Of a DNA stretch of 64,000 bases, positions 36,196 to 45,661 are shown piece by piece (the first letter of the stretch is position 1; each line of letters starts with the position of its first letter). The translations under genes were made by a program, and so were the position numbers. Origin of the DNA: an uncultured Litoreibacter sp. (GTDB lineage Bacteria > Pseudomonadota > Alphaproteobacteria > Rhodobacterales > Rhodobacteraceae); assembly GCA_947494645.1 (NCBI GenBank), contig CANLVO010000001.1:62001-126000 (forward strand). The letters are read 5' to 3'. The notes under the pieces were generated by a model that saw only the letters and a list, made by a program, of their open reading frames with translations, ran no database searches and had not been told where the DNA came from.

Positions 36196-36837
36196 ATGAT
36201 CCTTGATGCATCCGCGCCGTTCTTGCAGACGCTCGATCTCGCGGCGGCGGTCGCCTTTGCGATCACCGGCGCATTGGTCGCATCTCGAAAGCAGCTCGAT
36301 ATTCTGGGTTTCGTCTGGCTTTCGGTTATCACCGGTGTAGGCGGCGGTACGGTGCGCGATCTGATCCTCGGCCTGCCTGTCTTTTGGGTGGTGGACCCAA
36401 CCCCTGTGTTGGCCTGTATAGCCACCGCCATAGCGGTGCATTTCGCCGCCCATCTGATGGAGAGCCGCTACCGCTACATTCTGCTGTTTGACGCGTTCGG
36501 CATGGCGCTGGTGGCTGTCGCCGGCGCAGCGAAAGGCTTGGATGCGGGGACCGGGGCATTGGTTGCGGTGATGATGGGGGTGATGACCGCAGCTTTAGGA
36601 GGCATCATCCGTGATACGTTTGGCCAAGAGCCGTCAATCATATTGCGCCGGGAAATCTACGTTGCCGCCGCCATGACCGGGGCCGCGAGCTATGTGGCTT
36701 TGATCAAGCTGGGTCTGGACCGCCCGGTCGCGATGGGCATTAGCTTTGCCGTGGCCTTTGTTATTCGGGTGCTGGCTATCAGGTTTAACTGGTCTCTTCC
36801 GGCCTATAAGGCGCGCGCAGGGCGCGACCAGTCCTAG
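36196..36837 (+). CDS. TRIC/UPF0126 family membrane protein
   Basis: 213 residues, seven hydrophobic segments, two repeats of the signature: ITGALVASRKQLDILGFVWLSVITGVGGGTVRDLILG near residue 23 and GMMTAALGG-IIRDTF type near residue 130. Prokaryotic relatives (YadS, YicG) include trimeric cation channels and glycine transporters; substrate not defined here. Its stop interlocks with the stop of the 30-residue cyd subunit gene in CTAG. Confidence 0.9.
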   Translation: MILDASAPFLQTLDLAAAVAFAITGALVASRKQLDILGFVWLSVITGVGGGTVRDLILGLPVFWVVDPTPVLACIATAIAVHFAAHLMESRYRYILLFDAFGMALVAVAGAAKGLDAGTGALVAVMMGVMTAALGGIIRDTFGQEPSIILRREIYVAAAMTGAASYVALIKLGLDRPVAMGISFAVAFVIRVLAIRFNWSLPAYKARAGRDQS

Positions 36838-36926
36838 AGCAAGACGAGCTTGATGGCGTAGGCCACAAGACCGAGCACGGCCACGCTGGCGCACCAAATG
36901 GCGATAAACCACGCAATCCGGGACAT
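36834..36926 (-). CDS. Small membrane subunit of cytochrome bd-type oxidase (DUF2474/CydX-like)
   Basis: A 30-residue single-span protein: MSRIAWFIAIWCASVAVLGL then VAYAIKLVLL. It starts in a TGATG overlap with the cydB stop, so it belongs to the oxidase operon. The sequence fits DUF2474 proteins found after CIO-type cydB better than enterobacterial CydX. Such peptides stabilise the haem centres in cytochrome bd. Too short to be found by length alone; the overlap and pattern support it. Confidence 0.8.
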   Translation of the reverse strand: MSRIAWFIAIWCASVAVLGLVAYAIKLVLL

Positions 36927-37936
36927 CAGTGATACCCCTCATTGGGGTCGATCTTGCCGCGAAACACCCAGTAGGAATAGGCGGTATAGATCAGAATAAT
37001 CGGGATCAGGATCACCGCGCCTACCAAAGCGAAAGCGAGCGAGCTATCCGGGGCAGCGGCCTCTACGATGGTCATGGAGGGTGGCACGATATGCGGGTAA
37101 AAGCTGATCCCGATACCAATGAAGCCCAGCACGAACATCCCTACGGCGCAAAGAAAAGGCGCTGTATCATGGTGACGCGATAGCCCGAAAAACAGCCGCC
37201 AGATACAGAACGCCAGCAGCAGTGGAATGACGGAGGCGAATGCGATGCTCGGCCATGCGAACCAGCGATCAAAGTAAACCGGATCCAGAAACGGCGTGGC
37301 AAAGCTGACCGCGCCCATGAACACCACGGTCGAGATCGCAGTGGGCCAGGCGAGGTCGCGCATATGGGACTGGATGCGGCCCTCGAGCTTCATGTTCAGC
37401 CAGGTGGCGCCCAGCATCATGTAGCCCACGGTCACCGCCACGCCGGTCAGGATCGAGAACGGTGTCAACCAGTCCCACCAGCCGCCCGCATAGGCTCGGT
37501 CCGCGACCTCGATACCCTGTACCAAAGCGCCCAGCGCGATGCCCTGCATAAAGGCCGCCATGTAGGAGCCGCCCGCAAAGGACATGTCCCAGACCCACTT
37601 CCAACGCTCCGTGCGCCAGCGGTATTCAAAGGCCACGCCCCTGAAGACCAGCGCCAGCAGCATCAAGGTGATCGGCATGTAGAGCGCGGGCAGCACGACC
37701 GCGTAGGCCAGCGGGAAGACCGCAAACAACCCGCCGCCGCCCATCACCAGCCATGTCTCGTTGCCGTCCCAGACCGGCGCGACGGAGTTCATCATCACGT
37801 CGCGCTCCTTCTCCTGCTTGGTGAAGGGAAAGAGCATGCCGACGCCAAGATCGAACCCGTCAAGCACCACGTAGGTCAGCACCGCGAAGGCGATGATGCC
37901 GGCCCAGATGAAGGAGAGTTCCATTCCAAAGATCAT
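36926..37936 (-). CDS. cydB: Cytochrome bd-type quinol oxidase subunit II
   Basis: 336-residue membrane protein with the subunit II opening LSFIWAGIIAFAVLTYVVLDGFDLGVGMLFPF, the conserved WDGNETWLVMGGGGLFAVFPLAYA and later FRGVAFEYRWR. Pairs with CydA to oxidise quinol and reduce O2 at low oxygen tension. Starts 5 bp after the cydA stop, with GGAG in the end of cydA as its ribosome-binding site. Confidence 0.95.
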   Translation of the reverse strand: MIFGMELSFIWAGIIAFAVLTYVVLDGFDLGVGMLFPFTKQEKERDVMMNSVAPVWDGNETWLVMGGGGLFAVFPLAYAVVLPALYMPITLMLLALVFRGVAFEYRWRTERWKWVWDMSFAGGSYMAAFMQGIALGALVQGIEVADRAYAGGWWDWLTPFSILTGVAVTVGYMMLGATWLNMKLEGRIQSHMRDLAWPTAISTVVFMGAVSFATPFLDPVYFDRWFAWPSIAFASVIPLLLAFCIWRLFFGLSRHHDTAPFLCAVGMFVLGFIGIGISFYPHIVPPSMTIVEAAAPDSSLAFALVGAVILIPIILIYTAYSYWVFRGKIDPNEGYH

Positions 37937-37941
37937 GTCAC

Positions 37942-39348
37942 CTACTCCGCCGGTTGGTTGGCGCGGGGGCCAGCCGGGTGCAATCCGGTACCGCGCATCG
38001 GGCCGTCGCGCAGGTTGATTTTGCCCTGGTCCTTTGGCGGTACACCCATCATGCGCAACAGGTAAAATGTGCCCGCGCCAAAGACGAAGAAGTAGACCAC
38101 AATAAAGGCCATCAGCGACGCGGCAACCGCGGGCGCAGCCACAGGGGCCAAGCTTTCAGAGGTTCGCATCAACCCGTAGACGGTAAAGGGTTGCCGGCCC
38201 ACTTCCGTAGTGACCCAGCCAGCTAGCACGGCGACAAAGCCCATTGGTCCCATCGCAAAAGAGGCGCGGTGTAGCCACTTGGAGTCGTAAAGCATACCAC
38301 GCCAACGGGCCCACAGCGACCACAGTCCTAGCCCTAACATCGCAAAACCGATGCCGATCATGATGCGGAAGGAGAAGAAGACGATTGCTACAGGTGGCTC
38401 GTCCTCATCGGCAATCGTGTCGAGCCCTTTGAGCGGCGCGTTCAGGTCGTGTTTCAGGATCAGCGAGGATAATTTCGGGATTTCGATGGCGTAATCGATC
38501 CGCTTCTCCTCCTCGTTCGGGATGCCGAACAGGATCAGCGGCCCGCCCTCGGGATAGCTGTCGTAATGGCCTTCCATGGCCATGACTTTCTGCGGCTGAT
38601 ATTTGTAGGTGTTCAGCCCGTGCAGGTCGCCTGCGAAGATTTGCAGCGGTGTCACGATGACAAGCATCCACATGCCCATGGAAAACATCTTGCGGCTGGG
38701 CCGATCTGCGTCGCCCTTGAGGAAGTGATATGCCCCGGCACCCGCAACCACCAAGGCGGTGGTTAGGTAGGCGGCCAGCACCATATGGGTTAGGCGGTAG
38801 GGGAAAGAGGGGTTGAAGACGATTTCCCACCAGTCCTCAGGCACAAACTGGCCCACCTCGTTGATGGAATAGCCCGCAGGGGTCTGCATCCAAGAGTTCA
38901 CCGACAAAATCCAAGTGGCTGACATCAGCGTGCCGAAGGCCACCATGCCGGTGGCAAACATATGCAGCTTGTCGCCCACGCGGTTGCGACCAAAGAGCAT
39001 GATGCCCAGGAAACCGGCCTCCAGGAAGAAGGCCGACAGAATCTCATATGCCATGAGGGGGCCAAGGATCGGGCCCGTGCGGTCGGAGAAGACCGACCAG
39101 TTGGTGCCGAACTGATATGACATCACGATGCCCGAGACGACGCCCATGCCGAAAGCCACGGCGAAGATCTTCTTCCAGTAGTTGAACAGGGTCAGGTAGG
39201 TCTCGTCGCGCGTTTTCAGCCAAAGCGCGTTCAAAACCGCCAGATAGGAGGCCAACCCGATCGAGAAAGACGGGAAAATGATGTGAAACGACACGGTAAA
39301 TGCGAATTGGAACCGGGCCAGTGTCTCTGCTGTAAATCCATCAAGCAT
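37942..39348 (-). CDS. cydA: Cytochrome bd-type quinol oxidase subunit I (CIO-like short form)
   Basis: 468 residues. Haem ligands are visible as the early His in FAFTVSFHIIFPSFSIG (near 22) and the later His in PYRLTHMVLAAYL; the quinol-related GWVTTEVGRQPF lies near 377. It is shorter than the E. coli protein (about 522) because the Q-loop is reduced, as in cyanide-insensitive oxidases (CioA), and the third subunit gene fits that class too. First gene of cydA-cydB-small subunit. Confidence 0.95.
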   Translation of the reverse strand: MLDGFTAETLARFQFAFTVSFHIIFPSFSIGLASYLAVLNALWLKTRDETYLTLFNYWKKIFAVAFGMGVVSGIVMSYQFGTNWSVFSDRTGPILGPLMAYEILSAFFLEAGFLGIMLFGRNRVGDKLHMFATGMVAFGTLMSATWILSVNSWMQTPAGYSINEVGQFVPEDWWEIVFNPSFPYRLTHMVLAAYLTTALVVAGAGAYHFLKGDADRPSRKMFSMGMWMLVIVTPLQIFAGDLHGLNTYKYQPQKVMAMEGHYDSYPEGGPLILFGIPNEEEKRIDYAIEIPKLSSLILKHDLNAPLKGLDTIADEDEPPVAIVFFSFRIMIGIGFAMLGLGLWSLWARWRGMLYDSKWLHRASFAMGPMGFVAVLAGWVTTEVGRQPFTVYGLMRTSESLAPVAAPAVAASLMAFIVVYFFVFGAGTFYLLRMMGVPPKDQGKINLRDGPMRGTGLHPAGPRANQPAE

Positions 39349-39482
39349 GGGTGATGCCTTGCAATGCGTTTTCTTTGTCTAACACATAGGGCGGCATTTG
39401 TGGGGAGACATGGCCCTAACTGTCGCAGTTCAGCCTTTTCGGGGGCGCAAAATGACGCAGGGTCTTGGGGTGGTGATCAAAG

Positions 39483-39568
39483 TGGTACCCGCGGCCGGAC
39501 TTGAACCGGCACGGCCTTTCGGCCCAGGGATTTTAAGTCCCATGTGTCTACCATTCCACCACGCGGGC
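39483..39568 (-). tRNA. tRNA-Leu (TAA)
   Basis: 86 nt on the minus strand with encoded CCA. Acceptor GCCCGCG pairs with CGCGGGT (first pair G-U). Anticodon loop CTTAAAA gives TAA (Leu). A long variable arm (GGGCCGAAAGGCC) is the class II mark, and the T-loop is GTTCAAGTC. Confidence 0.95.
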
Positions 39569-39617
39569 ACGGGGTTGGAGTGCGGGACATTAGCGGGCGG
39601 ACGGGCGGTGTAAATGC

Positions 39618-40016
39618 CTAACCTGGCGCATGGGCCCGCTTGGACTGTTTTATGACCGCGTTCTGCCAAAGGATCAGAAGAGGCAATGCAAGTTCGAGGA
39701 CCATGGCGCCGGTGGCGACAGGCCCGGCTGACCCGTATTGCATGTAGGAGTAGACGCGCCCAAGCCCGCCGCAGAAAATCGCTGCCATCAGGATGCGGAA
39801 AACGGTGGGTTCTCGCTCAATGCGTGGGATCATCCACCAAGCCAGCAGCGCAAGGCTGATATAGTATCCTGATTCAAAGCGGAATTGGTTGTCTAAACCT
39901 GCCGTCACCGCCGTTGGGTCCATAAACCGGGCGGCGCCCGCGATGGCATTGTAAGGGCCATAATAGGCCGGAATAAGGCTCAATATGGCGAGGGTGATCT
40001 GTAGCCCGAGTTTCAT
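39618..40016 (-). CDS. DUF4345 family membrane protein
   Basis: 132 residues, four hydrophobic segments, pattern [60 protein letters not shown] as in DUF4345. Function unknown. AAAGGAG places the start at ATG 40016 rather than 40022. An inverted repeat lies 15 bp upstream of the start. Confidence 0.8.
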   Translation of the reverse strand: MKLGLQITLAILSLIPAYYGPYNAIAGAARFMDPTAVTAGLDNQFRFESGYYISLALLAWWMIPRIEREPTVFRILMAAIFCGGLGRVYSYMQYGSAGPVATGAMVLELALPLLILWQNAVIKQSKRAHAPG

Positions 40017-40030
40017 GAACATCTCCTTTG

Positions 40031-40058
40031 ATCTAAATCTGAACTACTCTGTTTAGAT
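40031..40058. promoter_or_regulatory. Inverted repeat upstream of the DUF4345 gene
   Basis: ATCTAAA (40031-40037) is inverted with TTTAGAT (40052-40058) with 14 bp between, directly before the ribosome-binding site. Candidate operator. Confidence 0.4.
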
Positions 40059-40091
40059 TGCAGATCAAACCAACAAGCTGTCACAAACCCG

Positions 40092-40661
40092 TCAAAGCTC
40101 GACATCGGCGCCGGTGTCTTCCAACTCTTCTAAAGGTTTCAGCCGGAAGCGTTCAGGTAGCCATGGGTTCAGGGTCAAAGCGTGGCGCAGGGCGATCTGG
40201 CCCTCCACTTCCCGCCCCATGTCTAACAAAGTCAGAGCCAACCCAGAGGCCGCCCCGATATGGTCGGGCGTAATTTCAAGCGCTTTGGACAGATCGACGA
40301 CAGCCGCGCTGTAATCCTGGCGTAGAAAGTGCACGAAAGCGCGTTGGTTGTATCCTTCAGCATAGTCTGGGCAGTAGGCGGTCAGTTGGTCGAAATCAGC
40401 CAGCGCACCAACGAAGTCATAAACGCTGCGGCGTGACATTCCGCGGTCCAGCATATCCTGTGCGGCTGTATCGGGTGCTGTGGTCCATATCTTCCAAAGA
40501 CTGTCGTTCAATTCACGCGCGGATGTTTCGTTTGGCGCATTGCGTACCGCTTCCATCAGCGGGGCCAGCTTTGCTGAATTGTCAGGGACAGCAGGGCATG
40601 CGGCGAAAACTGCAGAGGGCGACAGGACAGCGATGATCAAAAGAAGATGTCTCATACCCAT
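40092..40661 (-). CDS. TPR-containing periplasmic protein
   Basis: About 189 residues. Signal peptide (MGMRHLLLIIAVLSPSAVFA, cut before ACPAV), then two tetratricopeptide-like repeats: DFVGALADFDQLTAYCPDYAEGYNQRAFVHFLRQDY and SAAVVDLSKALEITPDHIGAASGLALTLLDMG. A protein-binding scaffold role is likely; partner unknown. Start chosen at ATG 40661; ATG 40655 is equally plausible. Confidence 0.8.
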   Translation of the reverse strand: MGMRHLLLIIAVLSPSAVFAACPAVPDNSAKLAPLMEAVRNAPNETSARELNDSLWKIWTTAPDTAAQDMLDRGMSRRSVYDFVGALADFDQLTAYCPDYAEGYNQRAFVHFLRQDYSAAVVDLSKALEITPDHIGAASGLALTLLDMGREVEGQIALRHALTLNPWLPERFRLKPLEELEDTGADVEL

Positions 40662-40714
40662 AGACAATGCGCCTGAGCGGGTGTGGTCAAGTCACGGCTC
40701 TGCGAGAGACAACT

Positions 40715-42424
40715 TTAGTCCCGGGTGCCTGCAAATCGCTCCGCCCATTCCGCCGATTGTTCATCAGTGATCTTTGCAAAGAGCACCTCCGGCACGGTGA
40801 ACTCATGACCTGCGGGCAACGCTTGCAGTGCCGCGTCAACGTCATCGGGCCATGAGGTGTCGAGCGTGTTCATCCCCGACAGCATCTTGGCGGAAGCCTC
40901 TGGAATGAACGGCGCACTCAGGACTGCGTAGACCCGGATCAGATTGAGTGCCAAGCGGATTTGCATCGCGGCCTTCTCGGGATCGGTCTTGAACGTTGTC
41001 CAAGGTGCCTCCGCTTGCAGGTATTCGTTGCCCGCCACCCAGATACCGCGCAGCTCAGTGGCAGATTTGCGCACCTCCATGTCGGCCATATGCGCCTCAT
41101 AGGCACGGATTTTGGTGGTAAGATCGCCGATCAGCTTGGTTTCTGCTTCGCCATACACGCCGCCCTCAGGCAGGGCTTCCGAAAACTTGGAGCGGCAGAA
41201 TTTCGTGACGCGGGAGACGAAATTGCCCAAGACGTCTGCCAGGTCCTTGTTGGCGTCCGTCTGGAAGGCCTCCCACGTGAACTCCGCGTCGGAGTTTTCC
41301 GGCGCATGGCTGAGCAGCCACCAGCGCCAGTAATCCGCAGGAAGGATGTCGAGCGCCTGATCCTGAAAGATGCCGCGCCCCTGCGAAGTCGAGAATTGCC
41401 CGCCATCATAGTTGAGGTAGTTGAACGACTTGATGTAGTCGACCAGCTTCCACGGCTCGTTCGAGCCCATGATGGTCGCAGGGAAGCTGAGCGTGTGGAA
41501 CGGCACGTTGTCCTTGCCCATGAACTGCACGTATTTCACGTCATCCGCGCCCTTGTCGGTGCGCCACCAGCGTTCCCAGTCTCCGCCGGTCTTGTCAGCC
41601 CATTCATGCGTTGCGGCGATATACTCGATGGGGGCGTCGAACCAGACGTAGAAAACCTTGCCCTCCATCCCCGGCCAGTCCTCGGTGCCGCGTTTCACGG
41701 GTACCCCCCAGTCCAGATCGCGGGTGATGCCACGATCCTGAAGCCCGTCGCCGTCATGCAGCCACTTCTTGGCGATGGATGTGGTCAGGACGGGCCAATC
41801 GGTCTTGCTGTCGATCCAGGCCGACAGCTTGTCCTTCAACTGGCTCTGCTTGAGGTACAGATGCTTGGTGTCGCGCACTTCCAGATCGGTGGATCCAGAG
41901 ATGGCCGAACGCGGCTCGATCAGGTCAGTGGGGTCAAGCTGCTTGGTGCAGTTCTCGCATTGGTCGCCGCGTGCTTTGTCATAGCCGCAGTTGGGACAGG
42001 TGCCCTCGATATAGCGATCGGGCAGGAAGCGGCCATCGGCGTGGGAATAGACCTGGCTTTCTGAGACTTCCTCGATCAGGCCTTCATCCGCCAGACGCCC
42101 CGCGAAATGCTGCGTAAGCGCACGGTTCTGCGCAGATGAAGACCGCCCGAAATGGTCAAAAGACAGACCAAACCGCGCGCCGATCCCGGCTTGCACCTCA
42201 TGCATCTCCGCGCAGAATTCGGCGACCGGCTTGCCTGCCTTCTTTGCCGCCAGCTCAGCGGGCGTTCCGTGCTCATCGGTGGCGCAAATGAACATGACCT
42301 CATCACCCCGAGCACGGCAGTAGCGCGCATAAAGGTCGGCAGGCAGCTGAGAACCCACCAGGTTGCCCAAATGTTTGATCCCGTTGATGTAGGGGATCGC
42401 AGAGGTGATCAGAATACGGGCCAT
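40715..42424 (-). CDS. metG: Methionyl-tRNA synthetase
   Basis: 569 residues, class I. HIGH-type motif HLGN at residues 18-21, zinc knuckle [17 protein letters not shown] near 142-158, and FSTSQGRG near 341 in the KMSKS position (Lys-Met replaced by Phe-Ser type, as seen in MetRS of this kind). Anticodon-binding helical domain after about 400. Alone on the minus strand after the TPR gene by 53 bp. Confidence 0.96.
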   Translation of the reverse strand: MARILITSAIPYINGIKHLGNLVGSQLPADLYARYCRARGDEVMFICATDEHGTPAELAAKKAGKPVAEFCAEMHEVQAGIGARFGLSFDHFGRSSSAQNRALTQHFAGRLADEGLIEEVSESQVYSHADGRFLPDRYIEGTCPNCGYDKARGDQCENCTKQLDPTDLIEPRSAISGSTDLEVRDTKHLYLKQSQLKDKLSAWIDSKTDWPVLTTSIAKKWLHDGDGLQDRGITRDLDWGVPVKRGTEDWPGMEGKVFYVWFDAPIEYIAATHEWADKTGGDWERWWRTDKGADDVKYVQFMGKDNVPFHTLSFPATIMGSNEPWKLVDYIKSFNYLNYDGGQFSTSQGRGIFQDQALDILPADYWRWWLLSHAPENSDAEFTWEAFQTDANKDLADVLGNFVSRVTKFCRSKFSEALPEGGVYGEAETKLIGDLTTKIRAYEAHMADMEVRKSATELRGIWVAGNEYLQAEAPWTTFKTDPEKAAMQIRLALNLIRVYAVLSAPFIPEASAKMLSGMNTLDTSWPDDVDAALQALPAGHEFTVPEVLFAKITDEQSAEWAERFAGTRD

Positions 42425-42516
42425 GTATCGAGCCTTGTTTGGATGCGGTTTTGTCCGTCTAAACGAAGGTCGCGCTTCTTGCCAGCGTGAGGCTGGTGTT
42501 TTTTGCCAGTTGAGCG

Positions 42517-43740
42517 CTAGTCGTGATCGCGCGCCCGTCCGAAGAGCTTACCGATCATGATCGAGGTGCGCGGTGTATTCACATACCGGGTGCGGTCCTC
42601 AACGGTCTTGCGCACCCGCATGCGGCTAAGGCCAAACACAATCAGCAGCGCGTGGCCTGCCGAGATCAGGATAAACAAGGAGTCCGGACCAAAGGCTTCG
42701 ATCAGACCCGAGGCAACCAGCGGTGAGGCAATCGCGCCGATGGCATAGAAAAACATCAGGGCAGCGGACAGCTCTACCCGCTCTTGGGCAATCGCAAAAT
42801 CATGAGCATGGGCGGCAGAGACCGAAAAGATCGGGAAAGTAGTGAAGCCAAACAAGATCGCTGCGGCCATGATGGCCGTCGTGCCGCCACCGGCCAGACC
42901 AATCGTTGCCCCGCAAGCCAGTATCGAGGCTGCTGACAGCCAGATCAGAACCCAGCGGCGGTCGTATTTATCCGCGAGCCAGCCTGCGGGATACTGCGCA
43001 AATGCGCCGCCCAGCACGAAGGCCGCAAGAAAGTAGCCGATTTGCTCTGCCCTGAGCCCGACCTCTTGGCCGTAGAGCGGCCCGACCATGCGAAACGCGG
43101 CGGAGGTCAGACCGGCGACCATCACACCGGCGACAGCCAGCGGAGATTTCACCCACGCCATCTTAGGTCGCAGGCGCGGGGCCTCAGGCGTTTCAGGCTG
43201 GCTGGCCTTGGTCAGTGTCAGCGGCAAAAGCGATGCGCAGCACAAGAGCGCCAGCAGGTTGTAGGAGACGTAGCTTGCAGGCTCCAAAACCCCGATCATC
43301 AACTGCGCGACCAGCGAGGCACCCATATCGGCCATACGGTAGGTGCCCATCGCGCGGCCGCGGGTCTCGTTGGTGACCTTGGCATTCAACCAAGCCTCCA
43401 CCACGGTGTAGCACCCCGCGACGCACAGGCCCGACATGACCCGCATCGCGGCCCAGGCATAGGGATCAATCCAGAGCATATGCGCCAAAAGCCCAATCGC
43501 TCCGGATGCGGTAAAGGCTGCGAAAGCGCGCGAGTGGCCAATCGAACCCATCAGTCGCGGCGCCCACCAACACCCGATAAAGAAGCCGAAGAAATGGGCC
43601 GAGCCCAATAGGCCAACTTGCTGGCGAGAGAAATCAAGCGACAGGCCCGACAGTGCATCCAACGGCCCGACGCCGCCCGAGCTGAGCTGCAACAAAATCA
43701 CAGACAAAAACAGGGCGGCGAAAGAGATCATCATGCGCAT
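42517..43740 (-). CDS. MFS transporter
   Basis: 407 residues with 12 hydrophobic segments. The loop between spans 2 and 3 and the R-G-R-x-x-G-x-Y element ([20 protein letters not shown], near residue 120) fit the YcaD/UMF-like drug or sugar efflux branch of the major facilitator superfamily. [10 protein letters not shown] in the second half is the matching loop. Substrate unknown. Confidence 0.88.
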   Translation of the reverse strand: MRMMISFAALFLSVILLQLSSGGVGPLDALSGLSLDFSRQQVGLLGSAHFFGFFIGCWWAPRLMGSIGHSRAFAAFTASGAIGLLAHMLWIDPYAWAAMRVMSGLCVAGCYTVVEAWLNAKVTNETRGRAMGTYRMADMGASLVAQLMIGVLEPASYVSYNLLALLCCASLLPLTLTKASQPETPEAPRLRPKMAWVKSPLAVAGVMVAGLTSAAFRMVGPLYGQEVGLRAEQIGYFLAAFVLGGAFAQYPAGWLADKYDRRWVLIWLSAASILACGATIGLAGGGTTAIMAAAILFGFTTFPIFSVSAAHAHDFAIAQERVELSAALMFFYAIGAIASPLVASGLIEAFGPDSLFILISAGHALLIVFGLSRMRVRKTVEDRTRYVNTPRTSIMIGKLFGRARDHD

Positions 43741-43804
43741 GGGCGAAGCTAGACCACGGCGCCGATCCGTCCGCTAGCGGTTTTTCGACCGGGCGGCGTC
43801 GTTT

Positions 43805-44380
43805 CTAGCTGCTGACGCGGGCCACGATATCAAGCTTGATCGTGTCATCCACCAGATCGCTGAATCCGGTCGCCCCAAAGGCGCTTCGACTGACAGTTCC
43901 GGTGATCCGAAAGCTCAACCGCGACAGGTCGCCAGCCTCAGTGCCGCGCTGGCGAAACAGGTTGGCGTCGAGCGTCACGGGTTTGGTCACTCCACGAATG
44001 GTCAGGTTGCCGTCAATCTTGGCACCGCCGGACAATTGCCCGGACGCGCTGAGCCTGATGCCCGTGGACACAAAGCGGATCGTGCCAAATTGCTTCGCAT
44101 TCAACACGCTAGCACCTTTCAGGGCTTCGGTGGCGAAGAACAGCCCGGTGCGGGCCCTGCGGACATCAACGGTGACGTCGACAGACGAGCGTTGCAGCGC
44201 GTCCAGATCAATCAGGATGTTCGACGCCTTGATCGGCATGCTGCCTTTCGCCGGGGTGTTGTTGAGGGTGAAAACGAACCCGACCTGCGATTTCGTGGCC
44301 TCAAGCGCGTACGCCACTGGCGCGGCGAGAGCGGTCAGCGGCAGCATCAGGGCTAGGGCCGTTAGAAGGGATTTGATCAT
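43805..44380 (-). CDS. YceI family periplasmic protein
   Basis: 191 residues: signal peptide (MIKSLLTALALMLPLTALAAPVAYA) and a lipocalin-like YceI barrel (LEATKSQVGFVFTLNN..KGSM, then LTIRGVTKPVTLD and LSFRITGTVSRSAFG). Members bind isoprenoid chains such as polyprenyl quinone. Divergent from the aldo/keto reductase gene across 163 bp that should hold both promoters. Confidence 0.9.
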   Translation of the reverse strand: MIKSLLTALALMLPLTALAAPVAYALEATKSQVGFVFTLNNTPAKGSMPIKASNILIDLDALQRSSVDVTVDVRRARTGLFFATEALKGASVLNAKQFGTIRFVSTGIRLSASGQLSGGAKIDGNLTIRGVTKPVTLDANLFRQRGTEAGDLSRLSFRITGTVSRSAFGATGFSDLVDDTIKLDIVARVSS

Positions 44381-44543
44381 TGGGATGGCTCCGGTGTGTT
44401 AGGGTGACGGTAGCCTGAAAACACGCAACCCTGAGATAAAATGCGTTCACGCGGTCTCACCTGTCTGTGTGCGCTTGCTCCCGGCGCTGATCTCGTTAGC
44501 TTGGTGGTTCCGGCATTTCCCGACCGATTGAAAGGGCTCCTCC

Positions 44544-45584
44544 ATGAAAACTATTCCGCTTGGCGCGACTGATCTGACAGTATCGCAACTTTGCCTCGGC
44601 TCGATGACCTGGGGCACACAAACCGCTGAGCCGGATGCCCATGCGCAGATTGATGCGAGCCTTGATGCCGGGATCAATTTTATCGACACGGCAGAGGCCT
44701 ACCCGGTCAATCCGATGACCGCCGAGGGTTCGGGCAAGACCGAGAGCATTATCGGCACGTGGCTCGCTAAATCCGGTCGGCGCGATGAGGTGGTGATCGC
44801 CACCAAAATCGCGGGTTCAGGCGGTGTGCGTCGGGGCGGGGCTCCCATTTCGGGCAAAGGCATCGCAGAGGCGGTCGAGGGGTCGCTGAAGCGGATGCAA
44901 ACCGAATATATCGACCTCTATCAACTGCACTGGCCCAATCGGGGCAGCTACATGTTCCGTCAGAACTGGACATACGACCCGTCGGGTCAGGACAAGGCCG
45001 ATACCATTGCACATATGGAAGACGTCCTCGGCGCGCTGCAGCGCGAGGTCGATGCCGGGCGTATCCGCCATTTCGGTTTGTCCAACGAAAGCGCATGGGG
45101 CACAGCGCAATGGTTGTCCGTGGCGGATCGGATGGGTGGGCCACGCGTCGAGGCGGTACAGAACGAATACTCGCTGCTCTGCCGCCTCTACGATACCGAC
45201 ATGGCGGAGCTGGGACATAACGAGCAGGTCACACTGCTGGCCTTCTCGCCGCTGGCCGCTGGGTTCCTGACGGGCAAATACTACGGCGGAGCCGTACCGG
45301 AAGGGTCGCGCAAGTCCATCAATGAAAAAATGGGCGGACGCACGACCCCTCGGGTCCTCGATGCGGCGCAGGCCTATGTCGAGATCGCTCAAAAACACGG
45401 GCTGCACCCGGTGCACATGGCATTGGCCTTTTGTTGCCAGCGGCCGTTCCCGGTGTCGCCCATCTTTGGTGCCACGACGATGGAACAGCTGCAGGTTGTG
45501 ATTGATGGCAAGGACCTCGTGCTGGGCGACGAGGTACTGGCCGATATCGACGCAGCGCACCGCGCCAATCCGATGCCCTACTGA
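44544..45584 (+). CDS. Aldo/keto reductase (Tas-like)
   Basis: 346 residues. The NADPH-dependent TIM-barrel family is clear: GINFIDTAEAYPVNP holds the catalytic Asp/Tyr, VVIATKIAG the Lys, and YIDLYQLHWPNR the His; FGLSNESAWG is also typical. The extended insertion around residues 55-110 is as in Tas/YajO-like members. Physiological substrate unknown. Upstream AAAGGGCTCCTCC fits a ribosome-binding site. First gene before the carnitine operon, 77 bp ahead. Confidence 0.92.
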   Translation: MKTIPLGATDLTVSQLCLGSMTWGTQTAEPDAHAQIDASLDAGINFIDTAEAYPVNPMTAEGSGKTESIIGTWLAKSGRRDEVVIATKIAGSGGVRRGGAPISGKGIAEAVEGSLKRMQTEYIDLYQLHWPNRGSYMFRQNWTYDPSGQDKADTIAHMEDVLGALQREVDAGRIRHFGLSNESAWGTAQWLSVADRMGGPRVEAVQNEYSLLCRLYDTDMAELGHNEQVTLLAFSPLAAGFLTGKYYGGAVPEGSRKSINEKMGGRTTPRVLDAAQAYVEIAQKHGLHPVHMALAFCCQRPFPVSPIFGATTMEQLQVVIDGKDLVLGDEVLADIDAAHRANPMPY

Positions 45585-45591
45585 ATCGGGA

Positions 45592-45612
45592 GAGTTTTGA
45601 CAAAAATACTCT
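45592..45612 (-). repeat. Short dispersed intergenic motif, copy 2
   Basis: On the minus strand: AGAGTATTTTTGTCAAAACT. It lies between the aldo/keto reductase and BKACE genes. See the copies at 8416 and 60264. Confidence 0.5.
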
Positions 45613-45661
45613 TGCCTGCGTGCAGCAAAAAGCGTCACCTCCGGAAAACGGGAGGAGAGCC

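Noticed and set aside
40961-42064. 367-codon open frame antisense to metG
   Set aside because: Opposite the catalytic domain of metG; no ribosome-binding site or family match.
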